DNA from: an uncultured Rhodospirillales bacterium | GTDB taxonomy: Bacteria > Pseudomonadota > Alphaproteobacteria > Acetobacterales > Acetobacteraceae | Assembly (NCBI GenBank): GCA_903845065.1 | Contig: CAIMWH010000120.1 | Coordinates: 1-64,000 of the forward strand | Reading direction: 5' to 3' | Length of the DNA stretch: 64,000 nt | In this document: positions 28,802 to 38,530 of the stretch, one piece after another | How the letters are laid out: each line of letters begins with the position of its first letter | Position numbering within the stretch: position 1 is the stretch's first letter | Program-made: the position numbers and the translations under genes | Notes under the pieces: generated by a model | Database searches by the model: none | What the model was told of the DNA's origin: nothing | The model's input: only the letters and a program-made list of their open reading frames with translations

Positions 28802-30470
28802 CGCAACCCTCGCGGCGCAGCAGGTCGGTCACAGCTTCCATCGCCACGTCCCCCTTGGTGAAGGCGCGGCCGATGCCGCGGGTGAGGACGAAGATCAGCT
28901 TGCCGTCGCGCGCCTTCTTGTCGCGGCGCATGTGGCCGATCAGGCGTTCGGCGGAGAAGCGGCGGTTGAGGTGGTGCAGTTCAGCGGGCAGTCCGACCGC
29001 GTCGATATGGGCGATCACCCGATCGGCGTCGGCGCGGTCGCATAGCCCGAGATCGGCCGACAGGCGGAAGGCGAGGCCGATGCCGACCGCGACGCCCTCG
29101 CCGTGCAGGATGTTGCCGTAGCCCAGTTCGGCCTCCAGCGCGTGGCCGAAAGTGTGGCCGAGGTTGAGCAAGGCGCGGCCGTCATTGGGTTTTTCCTCGC
29201 GCTCGTCATCGCCCACCACCTGGGCCTTGAAGGCGCAGGCGCGCAGGATGGCCTCGGCCTGGGCCACTTTGTCCCCGGCGATGACGGCGGCGCCGTTGGC
29301 TTCGCACCAGTTGAAGAAAGCGGGGTCGCCGATGAGGCCGGCCTTCACGATCTCGGCGTAGCCGGCGCGCAGTTCGCGGGCGGGCAGGGTGGCGAGCACG
29401 CCGGTATCGGCGATCACCATGCGGGGCTGGTGGAAGGCGCCCATCAGGTTCTTGCCGTGCCGCGTGTTGATGCCGGTCTTGCCGCCGACGGAGCTGTCCA
29501 CCTGGGAGAGCAGCGTGGTGGGGATCTGCACGAAGGGCAGGCCGCGCAGGGTAGCGGCGGCCGCGAACCCGGCGAGATCGCCCACCACCCCGCCGCCAAG
29601 GGCGATGACGGCGGTGCGACGCTCCACGCCGGCATCGAGCAGCCCATCCACCACCTCGGCGAAGGTGGCGAAGTTCTTCGAGGCCTCGCCGGCCTTCACC
29701 GTGATGGCGGTGGCCTCGATGGCGGTTTGCGCCAGGCCGTGCATGAGGGTGGCGAGGTGGAGCGGGCCGACGCTGTCATCGGTCACCACCACGGCGCGCT
29801 TCTGCGGCAGCACAGGGGCGAGCAGGGCGCCGGCACGGGCGAGCAGGCCGTCGCCGACCACCACATCGTAGCTGGCGGTGGAGAGGGCGAGGGACAGGCG
29901 GCGGGCGGGCTGCCAGGCGGTGATGGCATCGAGCACCCGCCCGGTGGTGACTTCGGGGCTTTCGTCGCCGCAATCCACCACGATGTCGGCCTCGGCGTAG
30001 ACCGGGTGGCGCACCGTCATCAGGCGTTGCAGCACGTCGGCGGGGTCCCCGTCGTTCAGCAGCGGGCGGTGCGAGCGGCCGGCGACGCGGCGGAGCAGCA
30101 CGGGGAGTGAGGCGCGCAACCACACGCAGATGCCGTCACGGCGCACCGTGCCGCGGGTTTCGGGGTCCATATAGGCGCCGCCGCCGGTGGCGAGCACCAG
30201 CGGCTCGCCGGCGAGCAGGCGGCGGATCACCCGGCGCTCGCCATCGCGGAACTCGCGCTCGCCGAAGCGTTCGAACAATTCGGGGATGGTGCAGCCGGCG
30301 GCCAGCTCGATCTCGGCGTCAGCGTCGCGGAACGGCAGGCCGAGGCGGGCGGCGATGCGGCGGCCGATCGAGGTCTTGCCGGCGCCCATCAGGCCGACCA
30401 GCACGATGCTTCGCCCGTCCAGATGGCTGGGTAGGGTGAAGCTTTCCTTGAGGGCGGTGTTGCGTGTCAT
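28794..30470 (-). CDS. aroKB: Bifunctional shikimate kinase / 3-dehydroquinate synthase fusion
   Basis: N-terminal VLVGLMGAGKTSIGRRIAARLGLPFRDAD (AroK) continuous with AroB motifs VIALGGGVVGDLAGFAAAATLRG, LLNLGHTFGHALEAELGYGNILHGEGVAVG. Confidence 0.93.
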   Translation of the reverse strand: MTRNTALKESFTLPSHLDGRSIVLVGLMGAGKTSIGRRIAARLGLPFRDADAEIELAAGCTIPELFERFGEREFRDGERRVIRRLLAGEPLVLATGGGAYMDPETRGTVRRDGICVWLRASLPVLLRRVAGRSHRPLLNDGDPADVLQRLMTVRHPVYAEADIVVDCGDESPEVTTGRVLDAITAWQPARRLSLALSTASYDVVVGDGLLARAGALLAPVLPQKRAVVVTDDSVGPLHLATLMHGLAQTAIEATAITVKAGEASKNFATFAEVVDGLLDAGVERRTAVIALGGGVVGDLAGFAAAATLRGLPFVQIPTTLLSQVDSSVGGKTGINTRHGKNLMGAFHQPRMVIADTGVLATLPARELRAGYAEIVKAGLIGDPAFFNWCEANGAAVIAGDKVAQAEAILRACAFKAQVVGDDEREEKPNDGRALLNLGHTFGHALEAELGYGNILHGEGVAVGIGLAFRLSADLGLCDRADADRVIAHIDAVGLPAELHHLNRRFSAERLIGHMRRDKKARDGKLIFVLTRGIGRAFTKGDVAMEAVTDLLRREGCDA

Positions 30471-30557
30471 GATGGCGGTTGTTAGCACAGGCGGCGAGGG
30501 ACTGGCCAAGCCCGGCCTGCCATCCCGATCTGCCTCTTGGGCGCCCGACAGGATTTC

Positions 30558-30704
30558 ATGCGCAATATTGTCTGGATAATTCTGCTGCTTCTGATCCTCG
30601 GCGCGGGGGGAGGGTTCCTGGCGCTCGGTGCGTTTCCGCCCGAGCCCAAGACCCAGACCATTCAGAAGGTGCTGCCGAACGAGCGGTTCGGCCCCAAGGG
30701 ATAG
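30558..30704 (+). CDS. Small single-TM protein (48 aa) immediately upstream of xerD
   Basis: MRNIVWIILLLLILGAGGGFLALGAFPPEPKTQTIQKVLPNERFGPKG*, one N-terminal TM; absent from the supplied ORF track. Confidence 0.7.
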   Translation: MRNIVWIILLLLILGAGGGFLALGAFPPEPKTQTIQKVLPNERFGPKG

Positions 30705-30710
30705 GCGCCG

Positions 30711-31598
30711 GTGGATCGCCATATCGAGGCGTTCCTGGAAATGCTGGCCGCCGAGCGGGGGGCGGCGGGTAACACGCTGGTGGCCTATGAGGCCGACCTG
30801 ACCGATTTTGCGGCGTTCTGTGGCGCGCGCGGGGTGGGCGTCGCGGGGGCGGATGCCGATGCGCTGCGGGCCTGGTTGGCGAGCCTCACCGATGCTGGGT
30901 TCGCCGCGCGCTCGGCGGCGCGCAAGCTGTCCGCGTTGCGGCAGTTCCATCGATTCCTGGTGGCCGAGGGAATACGGGCGGACGATCCGACGCAGCTGCT
31001 CGACTCGCCCAAGCTGCCCCGCACGCTGCCGAAATACCTCAGCGAGCAGGAGGTGGACGCCCTGCTGGCCGCTGCCCGGGCGCGCAAGCCGGCGCAGGCG
31101 CTGCTGGCGACGGCGGCGCTGGAGACGCTCTATGCCACCGGGCTGCGGGTTTCGGAGCTGCTCGGGTTGCCGCGCGCCGCGCTGTCCGGCGATGCGATGT
31201 TGTTGATGATCAAGGGCAAGGGCGGCAAGGAACGGCTGGTGCCGCTGTCACAGGCGGCGCGGGAGGCGGCGGCGGCCATGCTGGCGGCGCGCAAGAAGCC
31301 GTGCCGCTGGTTGTTCGCCGGGCGCGGCGGGGCGGCGATCACCCGGCAGGGCTTCGCGCTGATCCTCAAGCAGGTGGCGCTGGATGCCGGGATCGAACCG
31401 GCGCGGGTGAGCCCGCACGTGCTGCGGCACTCCTTCGCCAGCCACATGCTGGCACGCGGGGCGGACCTGCGCAGTTTGCAGATGCTGCTGGGCCACGCCG
31501 ACATCGCGACCACGCAGATCTACACCCACGTGCTGGCGGAGCGGCTGCAGAAGCTGGTGCAGGCGCATCACCCCTTGGCGGACGCCTCGTCCTCGTAG
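30711..31598 (+). CDS. xerD: Tyrosine recombinase XerD
   Basis: LYATGLRVSELLGL, KGGKERLVPL, HVLRHSFASHMLARGADLRSLQMLLGHADIATTQIYTHV; GTG start. Confidence 0.92.
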   Translation: MDRHIEAFLEMLAAERGAAGNTLVAYEADLTDFAAFCGARGVGVAGADADALRAWLASLTDAGFAARSAARKLSALRQFHRFLVAEGIRADDPTQLLDSPKLPRTLPKYLSEQEVDALLAAARARKPAQALLATAALETLYATGLRVSELLGLPRAALSGDAMLLMIKGKGGKERLVPLSQAAREAAAAMLAARKKPCRWLFAGRGGAAITRQGFALILKQVALDAGIEPARVSPHVLRHSFASHMLARGADLRSLQMLLGHADIATTQIYTHVLAERLQKLVQAHHPLADASSS

Positions 31599-32050
31599 GT
31601 GTAGCGGAAGTCGCAATGGGAGGCGCCGCCCATCAGGGTCTGGGTGCGGGCGAGCTTGAGCTTGGGGTCGTAGCCCTCGCAGAACGCGCCGTCGCGGTTG
31701 CAGGACAGGATGGCGCCGAGGTCGGCGAGACCCATATCGCGATACATATCGGAATAGCGGCACTTCACCACGTTGAAGTGGAACTCGGTGGCGGTGGACT
31801 TCACCACCTCGGTGCGCAGCGCATCCTCGGCGGTCCAGCGCGGCTGGATGGCGCGGAAACCGTCGAGGCTGGGGCCGCCCGGCGCCTGGGCGGCCATTTC
31901 GGCGGCGGTGGATTTGGCCAGCTTGATCACCGCGTTGGTGAGGATGCGCTTGGCGGTCTCGGCGCCGAGTTCGGCCTGCATCTCCTCGTAGATGCCCTTG
32001 GCGAAGGCGGCCTCGATGCGGCGCTGGGTCAGGATCGGCAGGTCGGTCAT
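31568..32050 (-). CDS. L-2-amino-thiazoline-4-carboxylic acid hydrolase family protein
   Basis: NVVKCRYSDMYRDMGLADLGAILSCNRDGAFCEGYDPKLKLARTQTLMGGASHCDFRY. Confidence 0.82.
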   Translation of the reverse strand: MTDLPILTQRRIEAAFAKGIYEEMQAELGAETAKRILTNAVIKLAKSTAAEMAAQAPGGPSLDGFRAIQPRWTAEDALRTEVVKSTATEFHFNVVKCRYSDMYRDMGLADLGAILSCNRDGAFCEGYDPKLKLARTQTLMGGASHCDFRYTYEDEASAKG

Positions 32051-32985
32051 GACGGGGTCCTTTGCTGGGTGCGGGTGTTGACGAGGCGCAGGCCGATGGC
32101 GATGGCGGCGAGGCCGAGGAAGAGGGCGATCGAAAGCGGTTCGGCGAGGAAGAAATGCCCGGCCAGGATGCCGAACAGGGGGGCCAGAAAGGTGAAGCCC
32201 GACAGTTTGCCGCCGGGATAGCGCACCACGAGGTTGAACCAGGCGAGGTAGCTGAGGAAAGCCACAATCACCGTCTGGTAGAAGAGGGCGGCCCAGGCGG
32301 CGGGGATGGCGGCGTTTGGAAGCAGCGTTTCGCCGCGCAGCAGCACCGCTGCGACCAGGATGGGGGCGGAGCCGGCAAGCTGGACGAACAGCAGCTTGGC
32401 CGGCGGCGTGCGCATCAGGGCGGCGTTCGCCTTCACCAGCACCGTGGTGGCGCCCCACACCATGCCGCCGGCGAGGCACAGCAGGTCTCCGAATAAATTG
32501 CCGCCGCCGCGCGCCAGCCCCTCGGCGAAGGCGATGCCGACGCCGCCGAAGGCGATCAGCAGCCCGGCGAACTGGCGCCACCCCATGCGCTCGGCCGGCA
32601 CCAGGAAATGGGTGCCCAGCGTCGTGAAGAATGGTGCGGTGTAGAGGAAAATCACCCCGCGCGAGGCGGTGGTGCGCTGCACGCCGGGGAACAGGCAGAG
32701 GAACTCCACCGCGAACAGGGTGGCGAGCAGCAGCGCCGGCCAGCGGGCGGCGCCGAGGCAGAACAGGTCCCGCGCGCCGCTTCGCCCCTCGCGCACTGCC
32801 ACCCACAGCGCGATGCAGGTGGCGGCGCCGATGGAGCGCAATGCGGCCTGCTGGAACGGCGACAGGCCCCCCGCGGCGCCCAGTTTCACCGCCACCTGCT
32901 GCACGCCCCACAGCATGGTGAGGCCGATGACGATGCTGCCGGCGACGGCATCGATGTGGTCGCGACGTTGGGGGGCCGGCGGCAT
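32047..32985 (-). CDS. DMT-superfamily (EamA) transporter
   Basis: GLTMLWGVQQVAVKLGAAGGLSPFQQAALRS..., two EamA repeats. Confidence 0.87.
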   Translation of the reverse strand: MPPAPQRRDHIDAVAGSIVIGLTMLWGVQQVAVKLGAAGGLSPFQQAALRSIGAATCIALWVAVREGRSGARDLFCLGAARWPALLLATLFAVEFLCLFPGVQRTTASRGVIFLYTAPFFTTLGTHFLVPAERMGWRQFAGLLIAFGGVGIAFAEGLARGGGNLFGDLLCLAGGMVWGATTVLVKANAALMRTPPAKLLFVQLAGSAPILVAAVLLRGETLLPNAAIPAAWAALFYQTVIVAFLSYLAWFNLVVRYPGGKLSGFTFLAPLFGILAGHFFLAEPLSIALFLGLAAIAIGLRLVNTRTQQRTPS

Positions 32986-33067
32986 GCAGGGGGGTCCTCT
33001 TCGCGCGGACGGCGGCGTCGCGCATGATCTGGGGGAATCCTCGCATGCCCCCCAGCGGAGCCACAAC

Positions 33068-33685
33068 ATGCCCCCCCGTTCGCCGCTCGCCGATCCGGCC
33101 TGGCAGTATATCGAGCACACCTCGATGGAGGATTTCAGCGCGGCCGACTGGGCGGTAATGAATGCGCAGCGGACGATTTTCACCCGCAATCACCAGGCGG
33201 ACCTGGTGATCGCCATGCTGCGGGCGGGGGAGGGGGTGCCGAGTTTCGGCTATCGGATCAGCAACTTCCGCCATTGCCTGCAATCCGCCACCCGGGTGCT
33301 GCGCGCCGGGCACGATGACGAGACGGTGGCCGTGGCGGTGCTGCACGATATCGGGTTTGACGCCTGCCCCGCCACCCACGGCGATTTCGCGGCGGCGCTG
33401 ATGCAGCCCTATATCGGCGCGCGCAACCATTGGATGCTGGAACACCACCAGATATTCCAGGACCTGCACGCGCCGCATTACCCGGGCGTGGACGTGAATG
33501 CGCGGGACCGCTTTCACGGCCATGAGCACTTCGCCTGGACCGCCGAGTACGTCGCGAAATTCGACCAGGATGCGATGGACCCGGACGAGGACACGCTGCC
33601 GCTCGATGCGTTCATCCCCTATATCCATCGCCTGTTTGCCCGCCCGCCACAGCCGCGTGCCAACGCGCTGTGGCGCAGCGGTTGA
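33068..33685 (+). CDS. HD-domain protein
   Basis: RHCLQSATRVLRAGHDDETVAVAVLHDIGFD...HWMLEHHQIFQ. Confidence 0.78.
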   Translation: MPPRSPLADPAWQYIEHTSMEDFSAADWAVMNAQRTIFTRNHQADLVIAMLRAGEGVPSFGYRISNFRHCLQSATRVLRAGHDDETVAVAVLHDIGFDACPATHGDFAAALMQPYIGARNHWMLEHHQIFQDLHAPHYPGVDVNARDRFHGHEHFAWTAEYVAKFDQDAMDPDEDTLPLDAFIPYIHRLFARPPQPRANALWRSG

Positions 33686-33719
33686 GCCAATGCCTTCATA
33701 ACACTGAGGAAAAACAAGC

Positions 33720-34502
33720 ATGGAAATCAAGCTCGACGGCCGCACCGCGGTGATCACCGGCGGCAGCAAGGGGCTGGGGCTGGCGATGGCGATCCGCTTC
33801 GCCGCCTCCGGTGCGGATGTCGCCATCCTGGCACGTGGGCGGGAGGGGCTGGACGCCGCCCTGCCGCAGATCACGGCGACCGCCAAGGGGAAGGTCATGG
33901 CAGTGGCCTGCGACGTGTCCAAGGCCGATGACATCAAGCGCGCCTATGAGGCGGTGATGGCCGGGCTCGGGCGGATCGACATCGTGGTGAACAACGCCGG
34001 CCAGTCCCGCACCGGGCCGTTCGAGACGGTGACGGACGAGGTCTGGCAGGAGGATCTCGACCTCAAACTGTTCGCGGCGATCCGGCTGACCCGCCTGGCG
34101 TGGCCGCAGATGCGCGAGCGCAAGTGGGGCCGGGTAATCAATGTGCTGAACATCGGGGCCAAGGCGCCGCGCGCCAACAGTGCGCCAACCACGATCTCGC
34201 GGGCCGCCGGGATGGCGCTGACCAAGGTGCTGGCCGGCGAGGGCGCGCCCGACAACGTGCTGGTGAATGCCATGCTGGTGGGCGTGATCGTGTCCGACCA
34301 GATCGTGCGGCGGCATGCGGCGCGGAGCGGCAACATCACGCTGGAGGAGCAGATCGCCGAGGCCGGGCGCGGGGTGCCGATGGGGCGGATGGGCAAGGCC
34401 GAGGAATTCGCCAACCTCGCCTGCTTCCTGGCTTCCGACCAGGGCGGCTACGTGACGGGCACGGCGATCAATGTGGACGGCGGGATGTCACCCGTCATGT
34501 GA
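33720..34502 (+). CDS. SDR family oxidoreductase
   Basis: AVITGGSKGLGLAMAIRFA, IDIVVNNAGQS; C-terminal YVTGTAINVDGGMSPVM. Confidence 0.92.
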   Translation: MEIKLDGRTAVITGGSKGLGLAMAIRFAASGADVAILARGREGLDAALPQITATAKGKVMAVACDVSKADDIKRAYEAVMAGLGRIDIVVNNAGQSRTGPFETVTDEVWQEDLDLKLFAAIRLTRLAWPQMRERKWGRVINVLNIGAKAPRANSAPTTISRAAGMALTKVLAGEGAPDNVLVNAMLVGVIVSDQIVRRHAARSGNITLEEQIAEAGRGVPMGRMGKAEEFANLACFLASDQGGYVTGTAINVDGGMSPVM

Positions 34503-34510
34503 GGGGCGCG

Positions 34511-35365
34511 ATGCGGGAACTCGACGGCAAGGCGGCTTTCATCACCGGCGGGGCGAGCGGTATCGGGCTCGCCCTTGGCCGCGCGTTCGCGGCGGCTGGC
34601 ATGCGGGTCATGCTCGCCGATGTGGAGGCGGATGCGCTGGCGGCGGCCGTCGAGGGCCTGCGGGGGGGTGGGCCGGAGGTGCGCGGCGTGGTGTGCGATG
34701 TTGCGGATGCGGGCAGCGTGGACCGCGCGGCGGCGGCGGCTTTTGCGGCGTTCGGGCGGGTGCATGTTGTGTGCAACAACGCCGGGGTGGCCGGCGGCAG
34801 CGGGATCGACACCATCCCGCTCGGAACCTGGCGCTGGGTGATCGATGTGAACGTGATGGGCGTGGTGCATGGTATCGCGGCGTTCCTGCCGCATATCCGG
34901 GCGCATGGCGAGGGTGGCCACATCGTCAACACCGCCTCGATGGCCGGGCTGAACAGCGGGTTGGGGTTCAGCCCGTATTCCACCAGCAAGTTCGCGGTAG
35001 TGAACATGTCCGAGGGGTTGGCGTGGCAGGTGGCGCCGCTGGGGATCGGGGTGACGGTGGTATGCCCGGGGTTCGTGCGCACGCGGATCAGCGAGAGCGG
35101 GCGCAACCGGCCGGAGCGCTACGGTCGGGCGGTGGTGCCGGACCCGGCGAGTGCGACGGGGAAGCTGGCGGCGGAACACGCCGAGCGTGGGCGCGGCGGG
35201 CTCGATCCGGACGCGGTGGCGGCGCAGGTGGTTGCGGCCATCCGGGCTGATGAACTTTATGTGTTCACCCATGCCGATGGGGCATGGCGGGAGGAGGTGC
35301 GGGAGCGCTTCGACAGCATCCTGGCGGCGATGGACCTTGCGGCCGGTCGCCAGCAGGAAGGCTAA
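34511..35365 (+). CDS. SDR family oxidoreductase
   Basis: AAFITGGASGIGLALGRAFA, VVCNNAGVAGG, YSTSKFAVVNMSE. Confidence 0.92.
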   Translation: MRELDGKAAFITGGASGIGLALGRAFAAAGMRVMLADVEADALAAAVEGLRGGGPEVRGVVCDVADAGSVDRAAAAAFAAFGRVHVVCNNAGVAGGSGIDTIPLGTWRWVIDVNVMGVVHGIAAFLPHIRAHGEGGHIVNTASMAGLNSGLGFSPYSTSKFAVVNMSEGLAWQVAPLGIGVTVVCPGFVRTRISESGRNRPERYGRAVVPDPASATGKLAAEHAERGRGGLDPDAVAAQVVAAIRADELYVFTHADGAWREEVRERFDSILAAMDLAAGRQQEG

Positions 35366-35372
35366 GTCGGGG

Positions 35373-36560
35373 CTACCCCGCCAGCTTCACCAGCTTGATG
35401 CGCTTGCCGTCCACGCCGAGGGCCACGGTGCCGGACTTCAGCGCCTGCGCGTCGGCGCCGAATACCTCGTGGCGCCAGCCATGCATGGCTGGCACGTCAG
35501 GATTTTCCTCCAGGGCGAGGCGGTCGATGTCCTCGCCGTTGGCGACCAGCTTGGCGGCGACCTGGTGTTGCTCGCATTTGGCGGCGAGCAGCACCTTGAG
35601 CAGGGAGACCAGTGCGGGCGAGGGGCGTGGGCCGTCGCGGTGGTTCTGCGCCGGCGGCAGGGCGTCATCGGGCAGGGCCTTGGCTTCCTCGATGGCGGCG
35701 ATGAGGGAGGCGCCCATCTTGCCGTCCGCGAAGCCCTTGCTGATGCCGCGGCAGCGGGCCAGGGCGTCCACCGTGGTGGGGGCGGTGGCGGCGATTTCGA
35801 GCAGCGCCTCGTCCTTCAGCATGCGACCGCGCGGGATGTTGCTGCGCTGGGCCTCGCGCTCGCGCCAGGCGGCGATGGCGCGGAGCACGCCGAGCATGCG
35901 GCGGTTGTTGGTGCGCGGGCGCAGGCGTTCCCACATCTGCTCGGGATCGGCCTGGTAGGTGGAGGTATCGGCGAGCACCGCCATTTCCTCGGCCACCCAC
36001 TCGAAGCGGCCCTCCTTCTCCAGCCGGTCCCGCAGCTTGGTGTAGACGCCGCGCAGATGGGTGACGTCGGCCGCGGCATAGGTGATCTGCGAGGACGATA
36101 AGGGGCGGGCCGCCCAATCGGAGAAGCGGTGGGCCTTGTCGATGTGTCCGCCGGTGAGGGCCGCGACCAGACCGTCATAGGCCACCTGGTCCCCGAAGCC
36201 GGCCACCATGGCGGCCACCTGGGTATCGAACAGCGGGGTGGGCACCGCGTTGAAAAGTTGGACGAAAATCTCGATATCCTGGCGGCAGGCGTGGAAGATC
36301 TTCACCACCGCAGGGTCCGCGAAGAGCGGCGCGAGGGGGGCCAGGTCAATCCCCGGTGCCAGCGCGTCCACCACTGCCACCTCGTTGTCGCCGGCGAGTT
36401 GCACGACGCAGAGTTCGGGCCAGTAGGTGCGCTCACGCATGAATTCGGTGTCCACCGTGACGAAACGCTCCGCCCGCAGGCGGGTGCAGAGGGCTTCGAG
36501 GGCTTCGGTGGTGGTGATGAGGGCGGGGGGCGGGAAATCGGGTTTTTGCGTCTTGGGCAT
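35373..36560 (-). CDS. rnd: Ribonuclease D
   Basis: FVTVDTEFMRERTYWPELCVVQLAGDNEVAVVDAL; HRFSDWAARPLSSSQITYAAADVTHL; C-terminal HRDC-like region. Confidence 0.92.
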   Translation of the reverse strand: MPKTQKPDFPPPALITTTEALEALCTRLRAERFVTVDTEFMRERTYWPELCVVQLAGDNEVAVVDALAPGIDLAPLAPLFADPAVVKIFHACRQDIEIFVQLFNAVPTPLFDTQVAAMVAGFGDQVAYDGLVAALTGGHIDKAHRFSDWAARPLSSSQITYAAADVTHLRGVYTKLRDRLEKEGRFEWVAEEMAVLADTSTYQADPEQMWERLRPRTNNRRMLGVLRAIAAWREREAQRSNIPRGRMLKDEALLEIAATAPTTVDALARCRGISKGFADGKMGASLIAAIEEAKALPDDALPPAQNHRDGPRPSPALVSLLKVLLAAKCEQHQVAAKLVANGEDIDRLALEENPDVPAMHGWRHEVFGADAQALKSGTVALGVDGKRIKLVKLAG

Positions 36561-36662
36561 GCAATTGTTCTACACTGCGATTCGGTTTCGGTGAAGCGCG
36601 CGCCTTGACATGGCAGGCGGGGTCTGTTGTGTCCGGCCTCTTGCCAGACCGGGACCATCGAG

Positions 36663-38450
36663 ATGCACGCTTATCGTACGCACACCTGCGGAGCGCTCCG
36701 CGCCAGTGACGCCGGCCAGCCCGCGCGGATTTCGGGCTGGGTGCACAGCAAGCGCGACCATGGCGGCCTGCTGTTCATCGACTTGCGGGACCATTATGGC
36801 CTGACCCAATGCGTGTTCGCCGCCGGCAGCGAGGCGTTCCTCGCCGTCGATCGCCTGCGCGTGGAGAGCGTCATCACGGTGACCGGCACGGTGGTGAACC
36901 GCGAGGGCACCACGGTGAACCCGAAGCTGCCCACCGGGGCGATCGAGCTGAAGGCCGAGACGGTGATGGTGCAGTCCGCCGCCGATGTGCTGCCGATGCA
37001 GGTGGCCGGCGACGAGAAGTTCCCCGACGAAATTCGCCTGAAATACCGCTTCATCGACCTGCGCCGCGAGAAGATGCAGCGCAACATGAAGCTGCGCGCC
37101 GGGGTGATCGCCTCAATCCGCCGCCGCATGATCGAGCAGGGGTTCACCGAATTCCAGACCCCGATCCTGACCGCCTCCAGCCCCGAGGGCGCGCGCGATT
37201 TCCTGGTGCCGTCGCGCAACCACCCCGGCAAGTTCTACGCCCTGCCGCAGGCGCCGCAGCAGTTCAAGCAGTTGGCGATGGTGGCCGGGCTTGATCGCTA
37301 CTTCCAGATCGCGCCCTGCTTCCGCGACGAGGCCAGCCGCGCCGACCGCTCGCCGGGCGAGTTCTACCAGCTCGATTTCGAGATGAGCTTCGTGACCCAG
37401 GAGGACGTGTTCAACACCATCGAACCCGTCATCGCCGGGGTGTTCGAGGAGTTCGCCGACGGCCGCGCGGTGACCAAGCCGCCGTTCCCGCGCATTCCGT
37501 ATGATCATTCGATGCTGGTCTACGGGTCGGACAAGCCTGACCTGCGCAATCCGCTGATGATCACCGATGTGACGGAGCATTTCGCCGGTTCCGGCTTCGG
37601 GCTGTTCGCCAAGATCGCCGCCGCGGGCGGCATCGTGCGGGCCATTCCGGCGCCGGGCACCGCGCACAACCCGCGCAGCTTCTTCGACAAGTTGAACGAG
37701 TGGGCCCGCGAATCGGGCGCCGGCGGGCTGGGCTACATCCAGTTCGACGCCGAGGGGCCGAAGGGGCCCATCGCGCGCAACCTCGAAGCCGACCGCGCCG
37801 AGGCGATCCGGGTAGCCTGCGGGTTGCAGGCCGGCGACTCCGTGTTCTTCGCCGCCGGCAAGAAGGATGAGGCGCCGAAGTTCTCGGGCGCGGTGCGCAC
37901 GCGGTTGGGCAATGAGCTCGGCTTGATCAAGGAGGGCGAGTTCAAGTTCTGCTGGATCACCGATTTCCCGATGTACGAGATGAACGAGGAAACCAAGCAG
38001 ATCGACTTCAGCCATAACCCGTTCAGCATGCCGCAGGGCGAGCTGGAGGCGCTGAACACCCAGGACCCGCTGACCATCAAGGCCTTCCAGTACGATATCG
38101 TGTGCAACGGCATCGAGCTGTCCTCGGGCGCCATCCGCAACCACCGGCCGGAGGTGATGATCCGGGCGTTCGAGATTGCCGGCTATTCGCAGGCCGATGT
38201 CGAGGCGCGGTTCGGCGGCATGTTGAACGCGTTCCGCTATGGCGCGCCGCCGCATGGTGGCTCGGCGCCTGGCATCGACCGCATCGTGATGCTGCTGGCC
38301 GATGAGCCGAATATCCGCGAGGTGATCCTGTTCCCGCTCAACCAGCAGGGCGAGGACCTGATGATGGGTGCACCGGCGGAAATCCCGGCCGCGCGGCTGA
38401 AGGAGCTGTCGATCGCGCTGGCGCTGCCGCCGAAGGTGCGCAAGGACTGA
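36663..38450 (+). CDS. aspS: Aspartyl-tRNA synthetase
   Basis: [98 protein letters not shown]. Confidence 0.95.
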   Translation: MHAYRTHTCGALRASDAGQPARISGWVHSKRDHGGLLFIDLRDHYGLTQCVFAAGSEAFLAVDRLRVESVITVTGTVVNREGTTVNPKLPTGAIELKAETVMVQSAADVLPMQVAGDEKFPDEIRLKYRFIDLRREKMQRNMKLRAGVIASIRRRMIEQGFTEFQTPILTASSPEGARDFLVPSRNHPGKFYALPQAPQQFKQLAMVAGLDRYFQIAPCFRDEASRADRSPGEFYQLDFEMSFVTQEDVFNTIEPVIAGVFEEFADGRAVTKPPFPRIPYDHSMLVYGSDKPDLRNPLMITDVTEHFAGSGFGLFAKIAAAGGIVRAIPAPGTAHNPRSFFDKLNEWARESGAGGLGYIQFDAEGPKGPIARNLEADRAEAIRVACGLQAGDSVFFAAGKKDEAPKFSGAVRTRLGNELGLIKEGEFKFCWITDFPMYEMNEETKQIDFSHNPFSMPQGELEALNTQDPLTIKAFQYDIVCNGIELSSGAIRNHRPEVMIRAFEIAGYSQADVEARFGGMLNAFRYGAPPHGGSAPGIDRIVMLLADEPNIREVILFPLNQQGEDLMMGAPAEIPAARLKELSIALALPPKVRKD

Positions 38451-38460
38451 GTTTTCCCGG

Positions 38461-38500
38461 GGGGACTTAGTCCCCGTGATTCACAGTCGCCCACGGGGAC
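38461..38500 (+). promoter_or_regulatory. Two mutually exclusive stem-loops between aspS and dnaB (terminator/attenuator candidate)
   Basis: GGGGAC-TTA-GTCCCC (38461-38475) competes with GTCCCCGTG(38470-38478)...CACGGGGAC(38492-38500). Confidence 0.5.
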
Positions 38501-38530
38501 GGCGGGCGCGAGCTGGGGTATAGTGGCGCC

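Noticed and set aside
30711-31598. Tyrosine recombinase as evidence of a mobile element
   Set aside because: Motifs and size fit housekeeping XerD; no att-like repeats or cargo seen nearby.
31568-33937. 789-aa minus-strand ORF as one long protein
   Set aside because: Only the C-terminal part (from about 32050) is the ATC hydrolase; the upstream part is antisense or out of frame to the EamA and HD genes.
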